Shown here: positions 45,679 through 58,799 of the stretch, piece by piece
Position numbering within the stretch: position 1 is the first letter of the stretch
How the letters are laid out: the number at the start of each line of letters is the position of its first letter
NCBI RefSeq assembly: GCF_000003195.3
Contig: NC_012876.2
Location: 58,832,407 to 58,896,406, forward strand
DNA: 64,000 nt
From: Sorghum bicolor
Lineage: Eukaryota > Streptophyta > Magnoliopsida > Poales > Poaceae
Direction: 5' to 3'
Notes under the pieces: generated by a model
Told to the model about the DNA's origin: nothing
The model's input: the letters and a program-made list of their open reading frames with translations, nothing else
Database searches by the model: none
Made by a program: the position numbers and the translations under genes

Positions 45679-47579
45679 GTTATTATGTTGTCCAAGTATC
45701 GTGTTCGAATGCTTCAAAATAAAATTCGAGCTTGCTACGGACAAGTACATATATGGGTACGTACGCACAATGAAAAACAGTAAGCGCTGCGGCGTATGTA
45801 TGAGCACTTCCTCCTATAACATCGCCTGCGTTGCCAGTTGACGACGCGCAGAACGCCAGAACTGGAAGCCGATAGAAGGCCTTTGTAAATATTTGTGTTA
45901 CACCGAGTTAGAGAGACACGGTAAGCCAGTAAGGTCGTAGGCTTGATGGATCATTCATTCATTCCTCACTATCTTGTTTTGATATCTCGATGATCAATAT
46001 GACGTTCTGTCGAGGAAAGTGGATCGAATCAACACACAATAATAATGTACGTACGCGTTTTGTGCTCCTTGAACTGATCCTGTGTTTTTCCCACGAGGTT
46101 AATTCCGCGTCCACAGCGCTCTGGCGGCAGTAAAGAATTAACGTGTCTCCAGTCGTTGCGATTAGCAAATGGGAGACTTTGGCAACTTGCCAATGCCAGG
46201 CGTCAGGTGAGTTGACAACACGCAGCAGCCTGCTTCAACTCAGGTCAAGATGGTAATGGCTACACGAAATTTAAAACCCGATGAGTTTTTACTCTATGAG
46301 AATAAGGGTATAGGTCAATTTATTTACTCATGGATTTGTTAATGGGCAAAAATCCAGACCCAATGATTTTCATATTTTGTTTTTTCCTTTGTCGCTATGT
46401 GGATGTGCCTATGGGCAACCCGATGGACATGGATTTGGACACCAAATCAAACCCGTTATAGGTCATGTGTTTTTTAACGGGCAAATTTCATATTCATCAC
46501 TATGGGTTTGGGCTAACAAAACCTAGATTTATACTTAACAAAACCTAGATTTATACTTGTTGCCATATCTAGACTCATGTATGGCTGCTGGTTGGTTTTG
46601 CCCACCAGTGCATGAATAATAATATTTTAGATGTTTAATATTACTCATAAAGAATGTAAAATTTGTTTTTCGAGAAGTGAAAGAATACAAAGTTTATTAT
46701 TTTAAAGTATATTTATTATAAAACACAACTACACAAATATTTTTCTAAGTTTTATTAATCAAGGCGTTTACAAAATCCAACTATCTCGGTTAATATCAAA
46801 GATTAACAAGGTGATCATTTTTATTAACTGAGACGGTCACAATTAACTGTCTTACAAAATCATTTACGGATAACTGCTTACTAAAATCTATTTACGAAGG
46901 TGGGGACCACCTCAAAAAAATGTCTCTATTTTTGGAGATGGGCCTCTTTAAATGGTTTGCCTTCGTTAATGTGGCCAAGCCCACTTACATCCATCTCGGT
47001 CCATCTTAGCCCGACAACAATATTACAGTATATGATAGAAACCATAGTCCATGTGGACGGTGATAGGGCCGATAGTGGTAGCCGCTAGGGTTCTTGGTTC
47101 AATGGTTCTGCAATCTGCACAAAAGCATAGGTCGTCAGGTGTGGCCAGTGGGGGAATGAGTGAGTGTGATAGGTAAATGGTCCAGGTGGGTTGCCATGTA
47201 TTTAGATGAATAAGAGTTTTAAGGGCATGTTTGCATCCTTCCTTACTAATAGGACTAATTGTTTTGGTCAAAAGATGTTGTCTAACACCTTCTTTAATTG
47301 GATCTTCAAATATTGTCATTAGAGTTGGCTCTCTGGAGTGTGAACAAGAAACATAGAAATTGTGGAGACACAAAAATATAGAGAATGCTTTTTATTCAAG
47401 TAGCTCTGCAAATGATAATTTAGAGAGTGAATTTTAGAAAGACTCTTGGACATGTTTTAAGATGGAGAGAGAGTAGCAATTTTGAAGCTTAAATACATTA
47501 TACATGTGTATATACCTACTAATTACTATTTTTTCTCCAAAATGTTGGGTATGCTCGGGAATACTCGGGCACAATGCTA
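45679..47579. other. Intergenic, no gene recognised
   Basis: 46240-46600 has repetitive phrases (GGGCAA, CCCGATG, GACCCAATG) suggesting an old transposon. 46750-47060 has recurring ATTAACTGAGACGG / CGGTTAATATCAAAG motifs, again transposon-like without defined ends. No coding evidence. Confidence 0.4.
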
Positions 47580-48088
47580 GATTTGCCCATGGGAGAGAGA
47601 GGGAGAGAGAGAGTAGTGGTGGTAGAATGGTTTAGTCTGTGTTGAGCGAGCTAGCAAAGTAACCTATAGTTAAGTTTTTAGTTGACCTAATTCAACTCAT
47701 GCTCTCTTGGATCCATCATTCCTTGCAATATGTATCAATATTGGGCCCGATGCGGAGGACTGATAATTGACTGATCACTATAATTGTAGTGTTTTTCATG
47801 TAATGGCTGTTTTGCATTCAACTCAAAACTGTTTCCCACATCAACACAGCCATAACAAAATTTTTGAACATGCCTGACGCCCATGAAAGTGGAGATGAGA
47901 ATAAGCATTTTTATTTACTCATATAACAAATGAACTTAAACATAAAGAATTACAAATAGAATATCAACCATATAAGCTATTGAATCTGTAAATTTAATTG
48001 CAATGAATCATATCACAAAAGTGTTCTTTTGGTGCCCTCATGTCGAGCCCATATGTACACATCACTAATATGAGACCGGAAACGGAGC

Positions 48089-49396
48089 CTAATAATGCTT
48101 ATCGGGCTTAGGACGGAAGATGCTGATGCGTCTGTTGTTCGCCTCCTGAAGCGGCCTCGCGTTGTCCTCCATGTCCTGCAGCAGGTAAAACACGGCGCTG
48201 TCAGGCTGATCGAACCAAAACTAGCGTACATACTATGTTCATATTGCTTTTGATTCCAGCCATGTTTGAGTTTGAAGAACGGGCAGGACGGGGACGTGTG
48301 CAGTGGCAGCGACATATTTACTTTCCACTTCAGTAGAAAAACAGAGGCAAAAGTACGAGCAATCTCATCACGCGTGTGGAAATTAACAAGTTATTAGCGT
48401 GACCGATGGACTTACGTCGTGCACGGCTTCCCTGAGAAGCTCCAGCTGGTACTTGGACACGCTGCGAACCTGCAGAAAAGAGCCAAAAATAACGCTTGAA
48501 AAGCAGATGGAACCAATACTAAATTAAAATTTGCTCACCAACCCAAGCCAAGCCGACAGAAAAGAATGCATCATATGATCGTGACGCGAGTGTTTGTCAA
48601 TATAATACACGAGAGCCGTTGATTAAATTATGATTGATGCATGTGAACGAAGAAGTGAACAAACAAAAGCCCAATGCAAAGCGTCGTATACCCTCTTGAC
48701 GATGGTCCAGATGACCCCCTCGGTGCAGGGCGGCGCGGTGAGCGAGCCCATGTAGCGGTAGTAGACGCTGGCCGTGCCGCGCGCGCGCCGCGGGTCGACC
48801 ACGCCGACGCGCTCCTCCCGGTCTCGCACGTCGGCGATCCGCCTGATGAAGGGCTCCAGATGGCGGAGGAACGCGTCCTCGTGGCGGCCGACCTCGTAGA
48901 GGATGGCGATCACCGCGGCCTTCTTGTCATCGGCGCTCTCGTGCACCAGGTGCAGCTCCATGTCGTGCCTGTGCCCATCCACGGTGTGCTCGGCCGGCGA
49001 GTGCCAGTGCAGCTGCTTCAGGTAGTACGCCGTGCCGTTGATCACAAGGCTCCCGGCGTCGCCCTCGAACCTCACCATGATGTCGTGGCCGCGGTTGACG
49101 ATGGAGGCCTCGGCGGGGCGGTAGGAGTGGTGGAGGTAGCCGAGGGAGCGCACCAGCGAGACGCGCTCGTGGGAGAGGTCGATGGGCGACTGCATTCGCC
49201 CCGTGCCGCACGCCGCCCACTCCGCCTTGATGTGTCCCCAGTGCTCCGGCCCGTGCTCGTCGCCGGGGATGTAGCTGAACTCCTCCTCATGCTCGGTTTC
49301 CTGCGCTCTGGCAGCCGGCACGGCGGCGGAGAGCAGGACGGCAGCAGCGAGGAGCGCCGCGATGGCATGGCAGGGGTGGCGGCGAGCTGGAGACAT
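48089..49396 (-). CDS. CA5: secreted alpha-type carbonic anhydrase (3 exons, 281 aa)
   Basis: Closest paralogue of CA4, duplicated together with its 3' flank (47620-48088) and 5' flank (to about 49950). Exons: 48692-49396, 48416-48469, 48089-48175, GT-AG, same intron positions as CA4. Signal peptide at residues 1-32. Zinc ligands are His130, His132 and His149; TAPPCTEG and NGT are present. Differences from CA4 include VDGHRHDMELH for VDGRRYDMELH next to the third ligand, an extra Asp (ADDKK), and a different pre-peptide (HPCHAIAA). The strong acceptor CTGCAG is kept at the last intron. It looks intact. Confidence 0.93.
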
Positions 49397-49509
49397 GGCT
49401 GCGGGCTGTGCTGAGCTCTGGGTGGGTGGGCGTGGGCGTCTAGTTTGTTATTAGCTTTGGTCGTTGTGCTAGCTGATCGAGCTGGTACAGGGGTCCCGGC
49501 ATGGGGTTG

Positions 49510-49517
49510 CTTATATA
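49510..49517 (-). promoter_or_regulatory. Putative TATA box of CA5
   Basis: TATATAAG about 114 bp upstream of the ATG, within sequence shared with the CA4 promoter (GATCATSTCGACCGGGCCGGG lies about 100 bp further upstream in both). Confidence 0.65.
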
Positions 49518-49979
49518 GTAGTGACCATGGGAGTCAGTCGAAGTCGAAGGAATGAGGCCGGAGTCAGAATGGATCGTGTCAACACAGCTGGCCTCGCGCC
49601 TACCACGGCGGCCCGATCATCTCGACCGGGCCGGGGGCTAGGACGAGAGCACGTACGTCCGCAATATACCGCCGGAGAAATAAACAATTAATGGCCTGAT
49701 GACGGCGTCTATATGGAGTATTTCTCAGCTAGCTTCGTGCCTTCGTTGCAGAGTACGTACGGGGATGGATGGATTAATGGAAGGCGTTACACCAAGTCGT
49801 CTCGAGACGCCCTCAAGCATATCTGCACGTGTTCGGGGCTGCGCTTGATCCACGGAGCACTACTACTGGTTAATCCAGCTTGAACCGCTGCTCGTGCTGG
49901 GTCGTTCATCCGTAAGCATGCCTTGTTGTGGTTGAACTGATCTTCTTCATCTTTCTTTTATGCAAAAAGGCTATGGATG

Positions 49980-50475
49980 TGTTGATGTCGAATTTAGATC
50001 TGGATCACATATCAGTAAGGGCTATCACGCCCTACATTACAATCAACCTATCACATGTAGCAAGCAACCCAACGGTCGATGAAACTAATCTAGAGATCGA
50101 TTAGTCCGATCTAAGAGCCCGTCCTTCGCCACAAAAGCCTAAAGAAACACCTCACTGTCGAGGAGATTCACTCTTAGGATTGTCCTTCTGGCAAGGTCAC
50201 CTAGAACATCGATATATCTCGTAGAGAGATAACGAACAACAAGAGGATTAGAAAAAGGGCAAAACTTAGGCAATAGATGTAAAAAAGACGAATGAGTGTT
50301 GGATCCTTCGATCAATCGTGATTATCTTATACATGTAGAGGGGGTGGTTTTATCATAATAGAAAACAAGTCAAAATTATAATCTCCAAGATTCTATGCAA
50401 ACGGATGTACGAGCGGTGAAGGTAACCAGCCTGGCAGGTTAGGGAGACCGACTAGGCTTGTTTTTGCAGAAGGGG
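49980..50475 (-). mobile_element. Probable copia-type LTR, 3' portion (rest at 60126-60203)
   Basis: On the minus strand the sequence starting TGTTAGAATTAATAATC at about 60203 runs to 60126 and resumes at 50475. It ends ..CGACATCAACA at about 49980, giving TG..CA ends with related terminal pentamers. The two parts join if the solo LTR at 50476-60120 and its 5-bp duplication are removed. I could not find a TSD for this outer LTR. Confidence 0.5.
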
Positions 50476-50674
50476 TGAAAGCCCTAGTTTGGTTTTGGAT
50501 AATTGATGAAACCCTAGCACTAACCTCTATACTAAGTGTGTGTAGACTTAATGAGGTTGATACATGCCAAGTGATGGAGCAAGAGATAATCATGGTGATG
50601 ATGGGATGACCACAAGGTGATCAAGTGCTCAACTTGGAAAAGAAGAAAGAGAAAAACAAAACCCTATGGAGATC

Positions 50675-53600
50675 TGTCACACCCCAAAATTCCTACTTTG
50701 GGATGTGACTTAGAAAACACTAAAAATAAAGCCAAAGATTTTATAATGTTATAAAATATTCCAACTTTAGTTATGTTGTCTATATTTTTAGGTAGTGGAA
50801 AAAATGTGAGTTTCTAAAATTTTTGCAATTTAACTTAGTGGTTTGTTGCACTCATGCCATTGCACAGTGTTTATGCTTGAAAAATGAATTTATTTGTTTT
50901 CAAATACGCTAAGGGTTTGATCCCAGTCTCATCTTTCCAAACATCTTGTCCAAATCCATAAATCTATGTTAGATGACCAGTCATCATTTCTTTTGTTCCT
51001 CACATAATTCTATCATCATTTTTTAGAGTCATATCAGACATTGTTTCTTATCCATTCTAATTCCATTTTGGGTAAAGCTCATGTCAACATATCTCCATCG
51101 CATAACCTTCCCGCGCAGCCCAAATTTCACATCTGTATCACTAAGCGACCAAACCAAATCATTGCTGCACATTCTCTCATCTCATGTTCAAATCCATAAT
51201 CTTAGCCCACTTAAAAACTAGCCTCGTACCTCCTTTTCTTGCTATTAGATCAAGTCAAGAGTGTTTTGTTTTGCTTTCGGCAAAGCCCAAATCAGCTCAA
51301 CAGCTCATCTCTTCGCCTCTATTTTGATGCAACCTTCTAGTTGACCCTACCCTTCTCCTTCATGTGAAGTATCTTCACTCTCCCATCTCTAGTTGGCCTT
51401 TCTCATTTTTCCTACTGGCTCCAACACTTTATCCATTGGATCACCTTTCTTACATACCTCTCATCAATCTCTCTCATTTCTCCCTCCCTAAATGCATGAG
51501 TAAACACACACAAAAATTTAGGCACCAATGACGTGGCAGCCATCTCCTGCTGCCCACACCCACCACCTCTCGTGCAAAAATATAGGCACCTATTATTTTC
51601 TCCGTAATTTACTAGACTCACCTATGCTCCTTTACTCTATCACTCAATTTCATGCATATAGCAACAATGTCTCCTTTATGTGAATATGCAGCCCTCTCTT
51701 ATGGTGTCGCTCTCTCTCTTTTCTCTCATGCAAAACAGCAGCATTAGTTCTCCTCTTAATCCCTTGGCAAACCTCCTTTGCACGCCCTCCTTAATTCGAA
51801 TGAGTAAAGGGGAGATATTTCTGCATGCATACATGCACCTGTCTTCCCTCCAGCCTCTCTCCATCACGCACACAAATATAGGGACACACCTCCTTGGTTG
51901 ACATCCTCTCTTATGCTGCCCCCTAATCTTCCTTCATGCAACGACTATATCTATAGTAATTCCCTCCTCTAAATTGCCCCATGTCATTTACATACCTCTC
52001 TAATTACAAGATTGATGAAGAAACAACCATCCCTCCTCTCTTTCTCATGCACATACATAGCAGCACCTCAGCAATTGCCTCTCCCTCTCATGCAAGAATT
52101 TTCACACATAATTCCCCTCCATAAACTCTCCATCGAATTACCTCCTCTATTCATTTGCATGCATGCACTTACTGATAGCCATACTTCCTTCTCTTCTTTT
52201 TCTCACGTGCCAGACATAATATATCTTTTTCTAACCTTTACTCCATTGCATGCATGCAACAATCAACCACATTTCCTCTTCTCTCTCACCCACAACCAGT
52301 AGCACACCTCTCTTTATCTCTATCTTGACAATACCATTTTATTCTCATGAATATCTCTAAAAGCATGGATCCAGGCAGCAGTAGCCATAACCTCCCCCTC
52401 ATCTCCTCTCTTTTTCTCATGCTGATCCATGTTTACTTCTCCACACTCCTCTCAAGCAAACACGGAAAAACATCCATTCCTTCATACATAATTCTCACGG
52501 TAACACCTCTATTCACTCCTTTCTTGATATCATCTCTTTAATTCATTGGTTTTGCTCTCACTTCAATGGCATGCATGCACATAATAACCAGCACCATCTC
52601 TCCTTTTTTTTCACACGCAAAAACCAGCAGACATCTCCTTTCAATCCCCTCTTGATGGCACCAATTTTTACTCGAATTTACTTCACTTCATTTGCATGCT
52701 CTCATGCAGCAAACTACAGCTATAAAACCCCCTCATCCCCTCCTCTCTCCCTCACGCAAGCACCAGAGAAGGAGCATCCCATCTCCTCCCCTCCCTCCAT
52801 CAGATGGGCGCCCTCCTCCTCTCCTTTTCCCCATGGCTGCAGCTCCAAATCCCTCAAATTCTTCTCCAACAAAATGGAACCACATGATCAATCTGAGTAT
52901 GTTATGCCGCTGGTTCTATCTTCTAGGCATGAAAGCAACAATTGGTGAGATTTTCTCCTTGTTGTTCATCTCTTATATATCCCCTTGCTGATCTCATCAA
53001 ATCACAGGACCTCAAGAAATTCCTCATGATAATCCCTAATGTACAGAGATGAGGTTGTGCTTCCTATTGAACTCCATGCAGTGATATTCCTCGCTTCTTA
53101 TTGTGGTTTGCTGCCGTTGCTACTACTGCTGAGCAGCATGGTGAGGACACTCCAACTCCTCCACTCTCACCTACATGGTCACCCTATCTTCCTCCTCTAA
53201 TTTCCTCTCCTCCCTTTTTATGAAATTGCAGTGCCCTGGCTGCGATGAATCCGTTATGCCACTGCACATATTTTCCCGTCGCTGGAATCCATGAATCATT
53301 TGCATTGTGCTGCGGTAAGGGTCATGGTTTTCTCTGTTTTTGCCGAGAAACTCATGTTCATTATGTCCCCTCCTTGTTGTGACCTTTCAAGGAAATACCA
53401 TGCTGCTGCAGTGCTTCATGGAGGCCATCTCAATGTGCCGTGTCGCCTTCTGAAACCAGCAGCACATCCCATCGATTGTCGACCGTTTTGCTGTCCATTA
53501 TTGGCGTTGGTCGCCATCGAGATCATGTCCAGCAACCATGAACCTCGATGTGAGCCCCTCTCCCCTGTCTCAATCTTGTATACATATTCTTTTCCATAAA

Positions 53601-56275
53601 TCATGAGCCATAGTCCAAGTTTGATCAAATTCTGTCAAAAGTTTTCCCGCAATCGTGTTGCTGTCCTTTTTGGACAGCAGTGTTATTGCCGGTCAGCGTT
53701 CATGTTCTCCATTGATCTGTCAAGCTCTATGATGAATCCTTTGAATATAACATCATTTATATATTTGCACACGTCCCTACAAAATTTTATAGCGAGAGAC
53801 TTCAAGATGAAAGAGATATAATCGTCTTTTTAGTGCTTGCTGTCCCTGCTATTTCAGCAGTGTTGTGCCTCTGTTTGGTAGTGATGTTCCCCATAATACA
53901 TTAGTCAAATCATCAAACCATTCATACAGCATGTGTGTCCTATCCTTGCACATGCCTCTGCAAAGTGTCATGGCTATAGGATCAAATTTGGAAGAGATAT
54001 GATCCTATCTTTTGCTCACTGTCCCTGCTGCCCCGCAGCAGAGTTCCAGCTGGTTGGCATGCATATTCCCGATATTCCATCACTCCAGTAACTGTGTCCT
54101 TCAACCACAATGTGGCTTATATTGTTGCACATGCCTCTGAGAAATTCCATGGCCATAGGATTCATGATAAAAGAGAAATGTTTCTATGTTGTGCTTGCTG
54201 TCCCCGCAGCCCCGCAGCAGAGTTCCTGCTAATTGGCGAGTGTGTTGCCGAAAATCCACTACTCCGTTTGTCAAATCCTATTACCCACTTGTGTATAATA
54301 AACTTGCACATGCCTCTGCAAGTTGGTTTGTCCATAGGTGCCACGATTGTCGTGATATAGTGGTCACAGTAACTGCTACAGCTGCTGTCCAGCAGACAGC
54401 AGTGCAAGTCCTTTTGCAGTCATGTTTTCCCGGTCCTCCAATACTTAGAATAACTTGTTCTTTTGCCACAATATACTCCATACAGTCCAAAACAAGCCCA
54501 CAAAAATGATCTCCATTTGGTGCTGCTAATACCATGTTCTTTGTAATCATAATCACCACTGTCCGCCACTAGGTTTGCTCAACCGTTGTGCAAATCGTCA
54601 TCATCGTGCTTCCCTTTTATGTAACATTTCATCAGTGCAGCCACTAGTCATAATATGTTCCATGTATTCTCTTCACAAATTTATAGTCATCAACAAATTA
54701 TCTATAGATCCTTGTGCTCCATAAACCTTCCAACCACATTCATCATGTTTATTCCATTCCTATCATTTATCAAACCTTCCAACTTCTACCTTTGAACATT
54801 CATGTCTTTTAAACCATAGCTCTATTTAGTTGTTTATGTGCTCAAACATTCGTAGTTGCAAGTTCTACATGTTTAAAACTTTTATCATATTTTGTAATGC
54901 TTGGTGTACTATTTTTAGGTTCTTGTGATGCTTGTACCGGTTGATTGCTAACGTTAGAAGATGATCTCTACAAGGATGATCAAGAAGTTGGATAGCAAGC
55001 ATTTGGAAGGCAAGTGTAACATGAGTTTCCCTTGTTACCTAATAACTATTTAATAACCTCTTCATGTGCATGTGTCTAATATGATAAACCCCTAAGGACT
55101 TTACCTAGAACTTTTGTTATCCTAAATCCCTTGTTACCATGGGTTATGCATATGGGTAGTTTTGCTTAGTCTGCAATCACCAAACAATATAATGTTAATC
55201 TTGACTAATGGATTATGTAATCAATGATAAAATGATTCTTTTTAGCAACATGGACAGAAGGGGGCTAGAGCATTGGGCCTTTTGGGTGCTCTAGTCTGCC
55301 CTCCGTAAGGACTGAATCTTAAAGCGGCCACCCAGGATTTACCGTACAGCCATGAGAGCTACATGGCTCTGGCTTTAGCTCAGTAAACTGAACTTCTCTA
55401 ACTTGTTAGTGGTTACCGAAAGGCGCAAGAGGGGGGTGCCTCGTGGTGTATATTTGTTTTCCTACCTTGGTGTGTACAGTGCCGCGACCACATGTGCCTC
55501 TTGGAGGAGGACACCTATGCACACTTGCCATTGAAACCTCGCGGCTACTAACTTGTTAGGGAGACTTTCGAAAGGCTTCATAGTGAACCCTGCCGACTTA
55601 CCTTGGAAGTGGGTCAAGAGGCTGATCACCTCGGGCATATGGGTAACACGACTCATGGTGAAAGTGTACAAGCTCTGCAGAGTGTTTTAAAACTGATATA
55701 TCAGCCGTGCTCACGGACACGAGCGGCCTGGATCCTTTTCGAGATAGATGGTTCTATGGATGGTTTGGGTGACCATTAATCTTGATGATAATTATTATAC
55801 TTATCATCTTGGGAGCTTAAGTATAACCTAGAAACATAGGTCTAATAATAAAATATGACCAACTAAAAATGCTTATTGCAGTCAAACCAAGTCAAGCCTT
55901 TTGAGCCTTGCATCCCCTCATGTTATACTTGTTGAGTATGGTGCGCTCACACTTGCTTTACATTCAACAATCAAAAATCCCGGATGGGTACCAGATGGTG
56001 ATACAAAGGCGGAGTTCCTTGAGATGTTCCAGGAGTACTAGGCGAGTGTACCCCCAGTCAACCGTCCCTGTGGAAAATGGAGACCCAAAGTGAAGAATAG
56101 GATCAGTTTCCGCTATGCTTTGTAATAGATGTAAGCCCATGTTGTAACTATGTTTCGATATATAATAAAGCATTGTTCTTGATATTCTCCATATTTGTCG
56201 CTATATGTGTCGTGTGGACATCCTGGGCACACATATAGTTAGCGCTTGGTCTTCTTTGGAAAACCGGGTGCGACA
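50675..56275 (+). repeat. 5' LTR, 5.6 kb, full form
   Basis: Very long LTR without a convincing gene. 51400-54600 has pyrimidine-rich sequence with many CTCTCTTTCTCATGCA units. 55250-55760 (ACTAACTTGTTAGGGAGAC, GAAAGGCTTCATAGTG) resembles conserved LTR sequence of grass gypsy elements. The short frames are not supported. Confidence 0.85.
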
Positions 56276-56732
56276 AGATCAATATCAAAGCAATGTTGAC
56301 TATAGGACGCTTTGCCTAGATAGAAATGGTCGCTTTTACAAAATTATTTTGATGAAAACTTATCTTGTCTTCCTCCACCTTGGTATTTTCTAAAATAAAA
56401 ACAAAACTTTTCACTGAAACCCCTCGTTCCTCGAAGATCCTCGATGATGTCTGTCATGATCATGGTTCTACATCGACAAGGAGCATCATTGAAGGTGGAG
56501 AGTTGAAGTCCATCTACCTTAAAGCATTTAGGAAGTTTTTATCCCCCATGAGCTTTTACGTTAGCAACGATTCTAAGGTGAGTGATAGTGTGCTATCATA
56601 AGGACCCTATCATGTTAGTGTGCTATAGCTAGATTGATTGTTTTGCCATGATGAACTTGTATGATTTGGTTTTTTTAATGAGTGTAGCTACAAGGAATCT
56701 CGGGGCGAGATTCCTGTTAAGGGGGGTAGAGT

Positions 56733-58418
56733 TGTCACACCCCAAAATTCCTACTTTGGGATGTGACTTAGAAAACACTAAAAATAAAGCCAAAGATTTT
56801 ATAATGTTATAAAATATACCAACTTTAGTTATGTTGTCTATATTTTTAGGTAGTGGAAAAAATGTGAGTTTCTAAAATTTTTGCAATTTAACTTAGTGGT
56901 TTGTTGCACTCATGCCATTGCACAGTGTTTATGCTTGAAAAATGAATTTATTTGTTTTCAAATACGCTAAGGGTTTGATCCCAGTCTCATCTTTCCAAAC
57001 ATCTTGTCCAAATCCATAAATCTATGTTAGATGACCAGTCATCATTTCTTTTGTTCCTCACATAATTCTATCATCATTTTTTAGAGTCATATCAGACATT
57101 GTTTCTTATCCATTCTAATTCCATTTTGGGTAAAGCTCATGTCAACATATCTCCATCGCATAACCTTCCCGCGCAGCCCAAATTTCACATCTGTATCACT
57201 AAGCGACCAAACCAAATCATTGCTGCACATTCTGTCATCTCATGTTCAAATCCATAATCTTAGCCCACTTAAAAACTAGCCTCGTACCTCCTTTTCTTGC
57301 TATTAGATCAAGTCAAGAGTGTTTTGTTTTGCTTTCGGCAAAGCCCAAATCAGCTCAACAGCTCATCTCTTCGCCTCTATTTTGATGCAACCTTCTAGTT
57401 GACCCTACCCTTCTCCTTCATGTGAAGTATCTTCACTCTCCCATCTCTAGTTGGCCTTTCTCATTTTTCCTACTGGCTCCAACACTTTATCCATTGGATC
57501 ACCTTTCTTACATACCTCTCATCAATCTCTCTCATTTCTCCCTCCCTAAATGCATGAGTAAACACACACAAAAATTTGTTAGGCACCAATGACGTGGCAG
57601 CCATCTCCTGCTGCCCACACCCACCACCTCTCGTGCAAAAATATAGGCACCTATTATTTTCTCCGTAATTTACTAGACTCACCTATGCTCCTTTACTCTA
57701 TCACTCAATTGCATGCATATAGCAACAATGTCTCCTTTATGTGAATATGCAGCCCTCTCTTATGGTGTCGCTCTCTCTCTTTTCTCTCATGCAAAACAGC
57801 AGCATTAGTTCTCCTCTTAATCCCTTGGCAAACCTCCTTTGCATGCCCTCCTTAATTCGAATGAGTAAAGGGGAGATATTTCTGCATGCATACATGCACC
57901 TGTCTTCCCTCCAGCCTCTCTCCATCACGCACACAAATATAGGGACACACCTCCTTGGTTGACATCCTCTCTTATGCTGCCCCCTAATCTTCCTTCATGC
58001 AACGACTATATCTATAGTAATTCCCTCCTCTAAATTGCCCCATGTCATTTACATACCTCTCTAATTACAAGATTGATGAAGAAACAACCATCCCTCCTCT
58101 TTACATTCAACAATCAAAAATCCCGGATGGGTACCAGATGGTGATACAAAGGCGGAGTTCCTTGAGATGTTCCAGGAGTACTAGGCGAGTGTACCCCCAG
58201 TCAACCGTCCCTGTGGAAAATGGAGACCCAAAGTGAAGAATAGGATCAGTTTCCGCTATGCTTTGTAATAGATGTAAGCCCATGTTGTAACTATGTTTCG
58301 ATATATAATAAAGCATTGTTCTTGATATTCTCCATATTTGTCGCTATATGTGTCGTGTGGACATCCTGGGCACACATATAGTTAGCGCTTGGTCTTCTTT
58401 GGAAAACCGGGTGCGACA
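56733..58418 (+). repeat. 3' LTR, 1.7 kb, with a 3.9-kb internal deletion
   Basis: Matches the 5' LTR from its start to about 52040. After CCATCCCTCCTCT it jumps to TTACATTCAACAATC, which corresponds to about 55958 in the 5' LTR, and then matches to the end. I noticed only about five small differences over the shared 1.7 kb. Confidence 0.9.
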
Positions 58419-58799
58419 AGATCAAGGCAAAGGTATTGCTTAGGGTTTTGGTTTTGGTGATCAAGACACCATAGAGGGTGTGATCACATTTAGGATAGAT
58501 AGCCATACTATAAAGAGGGGAAATCTTTGGCTAAGCGGTTATCAAGTGCCACTAGGTGTCATTGTTCATGTGCTTGCATTTAGAACCTAGTGAGCTAACT
58601 TAACTCCTTCGAAGAAAATGTTTGTGAAAATGCTAACACACGTGCACACTTGTTGGTACACACGTTGTAGTGTTGGCACACTTTGAGAAGGAGGTGCAGT
58701 TTGAAGGGTAGAGAGAGGGTGGGTTTTGAGAAAATGAAATGCATATTTTCTATTGCGCCGGTGGGAAATTTGGAGAAGTCGCGGGAGTGTTTCTCACTG

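Larger units (their letters stand above)
50675..58418 (+). mobile_element. Gypsy-like LTR element with a tiny internal region, TSD AGATC
   Basis: Two LTRs both start TGTCACACCCCAAAATTCC and end GGGTGCGACA (50675-56275 and 56733-58418). AGATC flanks the whole (50670-50674, 58419-58423). The 457-bp internal part starts with a degenerate initiator-tRNA-Met-like binding site (AATATCAAAGC at about 56282). It ends with a polypurine tract (TTAAGGGGGGTAGAG) just before the right LTR. No gag or pol is present, so it is non-autonomous. The LTR start and the sequence before the PPT recall Del/Tekay chromoviruses, but lineage assignment is tentative. Confidence 0.88.

Noticed and set aside
51412..54560. 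Many 60-125 aa frames inside the 5.6-kb LTR
   Set aside because: Pyrimidine-rich repetitive LTR sequence, no recognisable domain, duplicated between LTRs without frame constraint.
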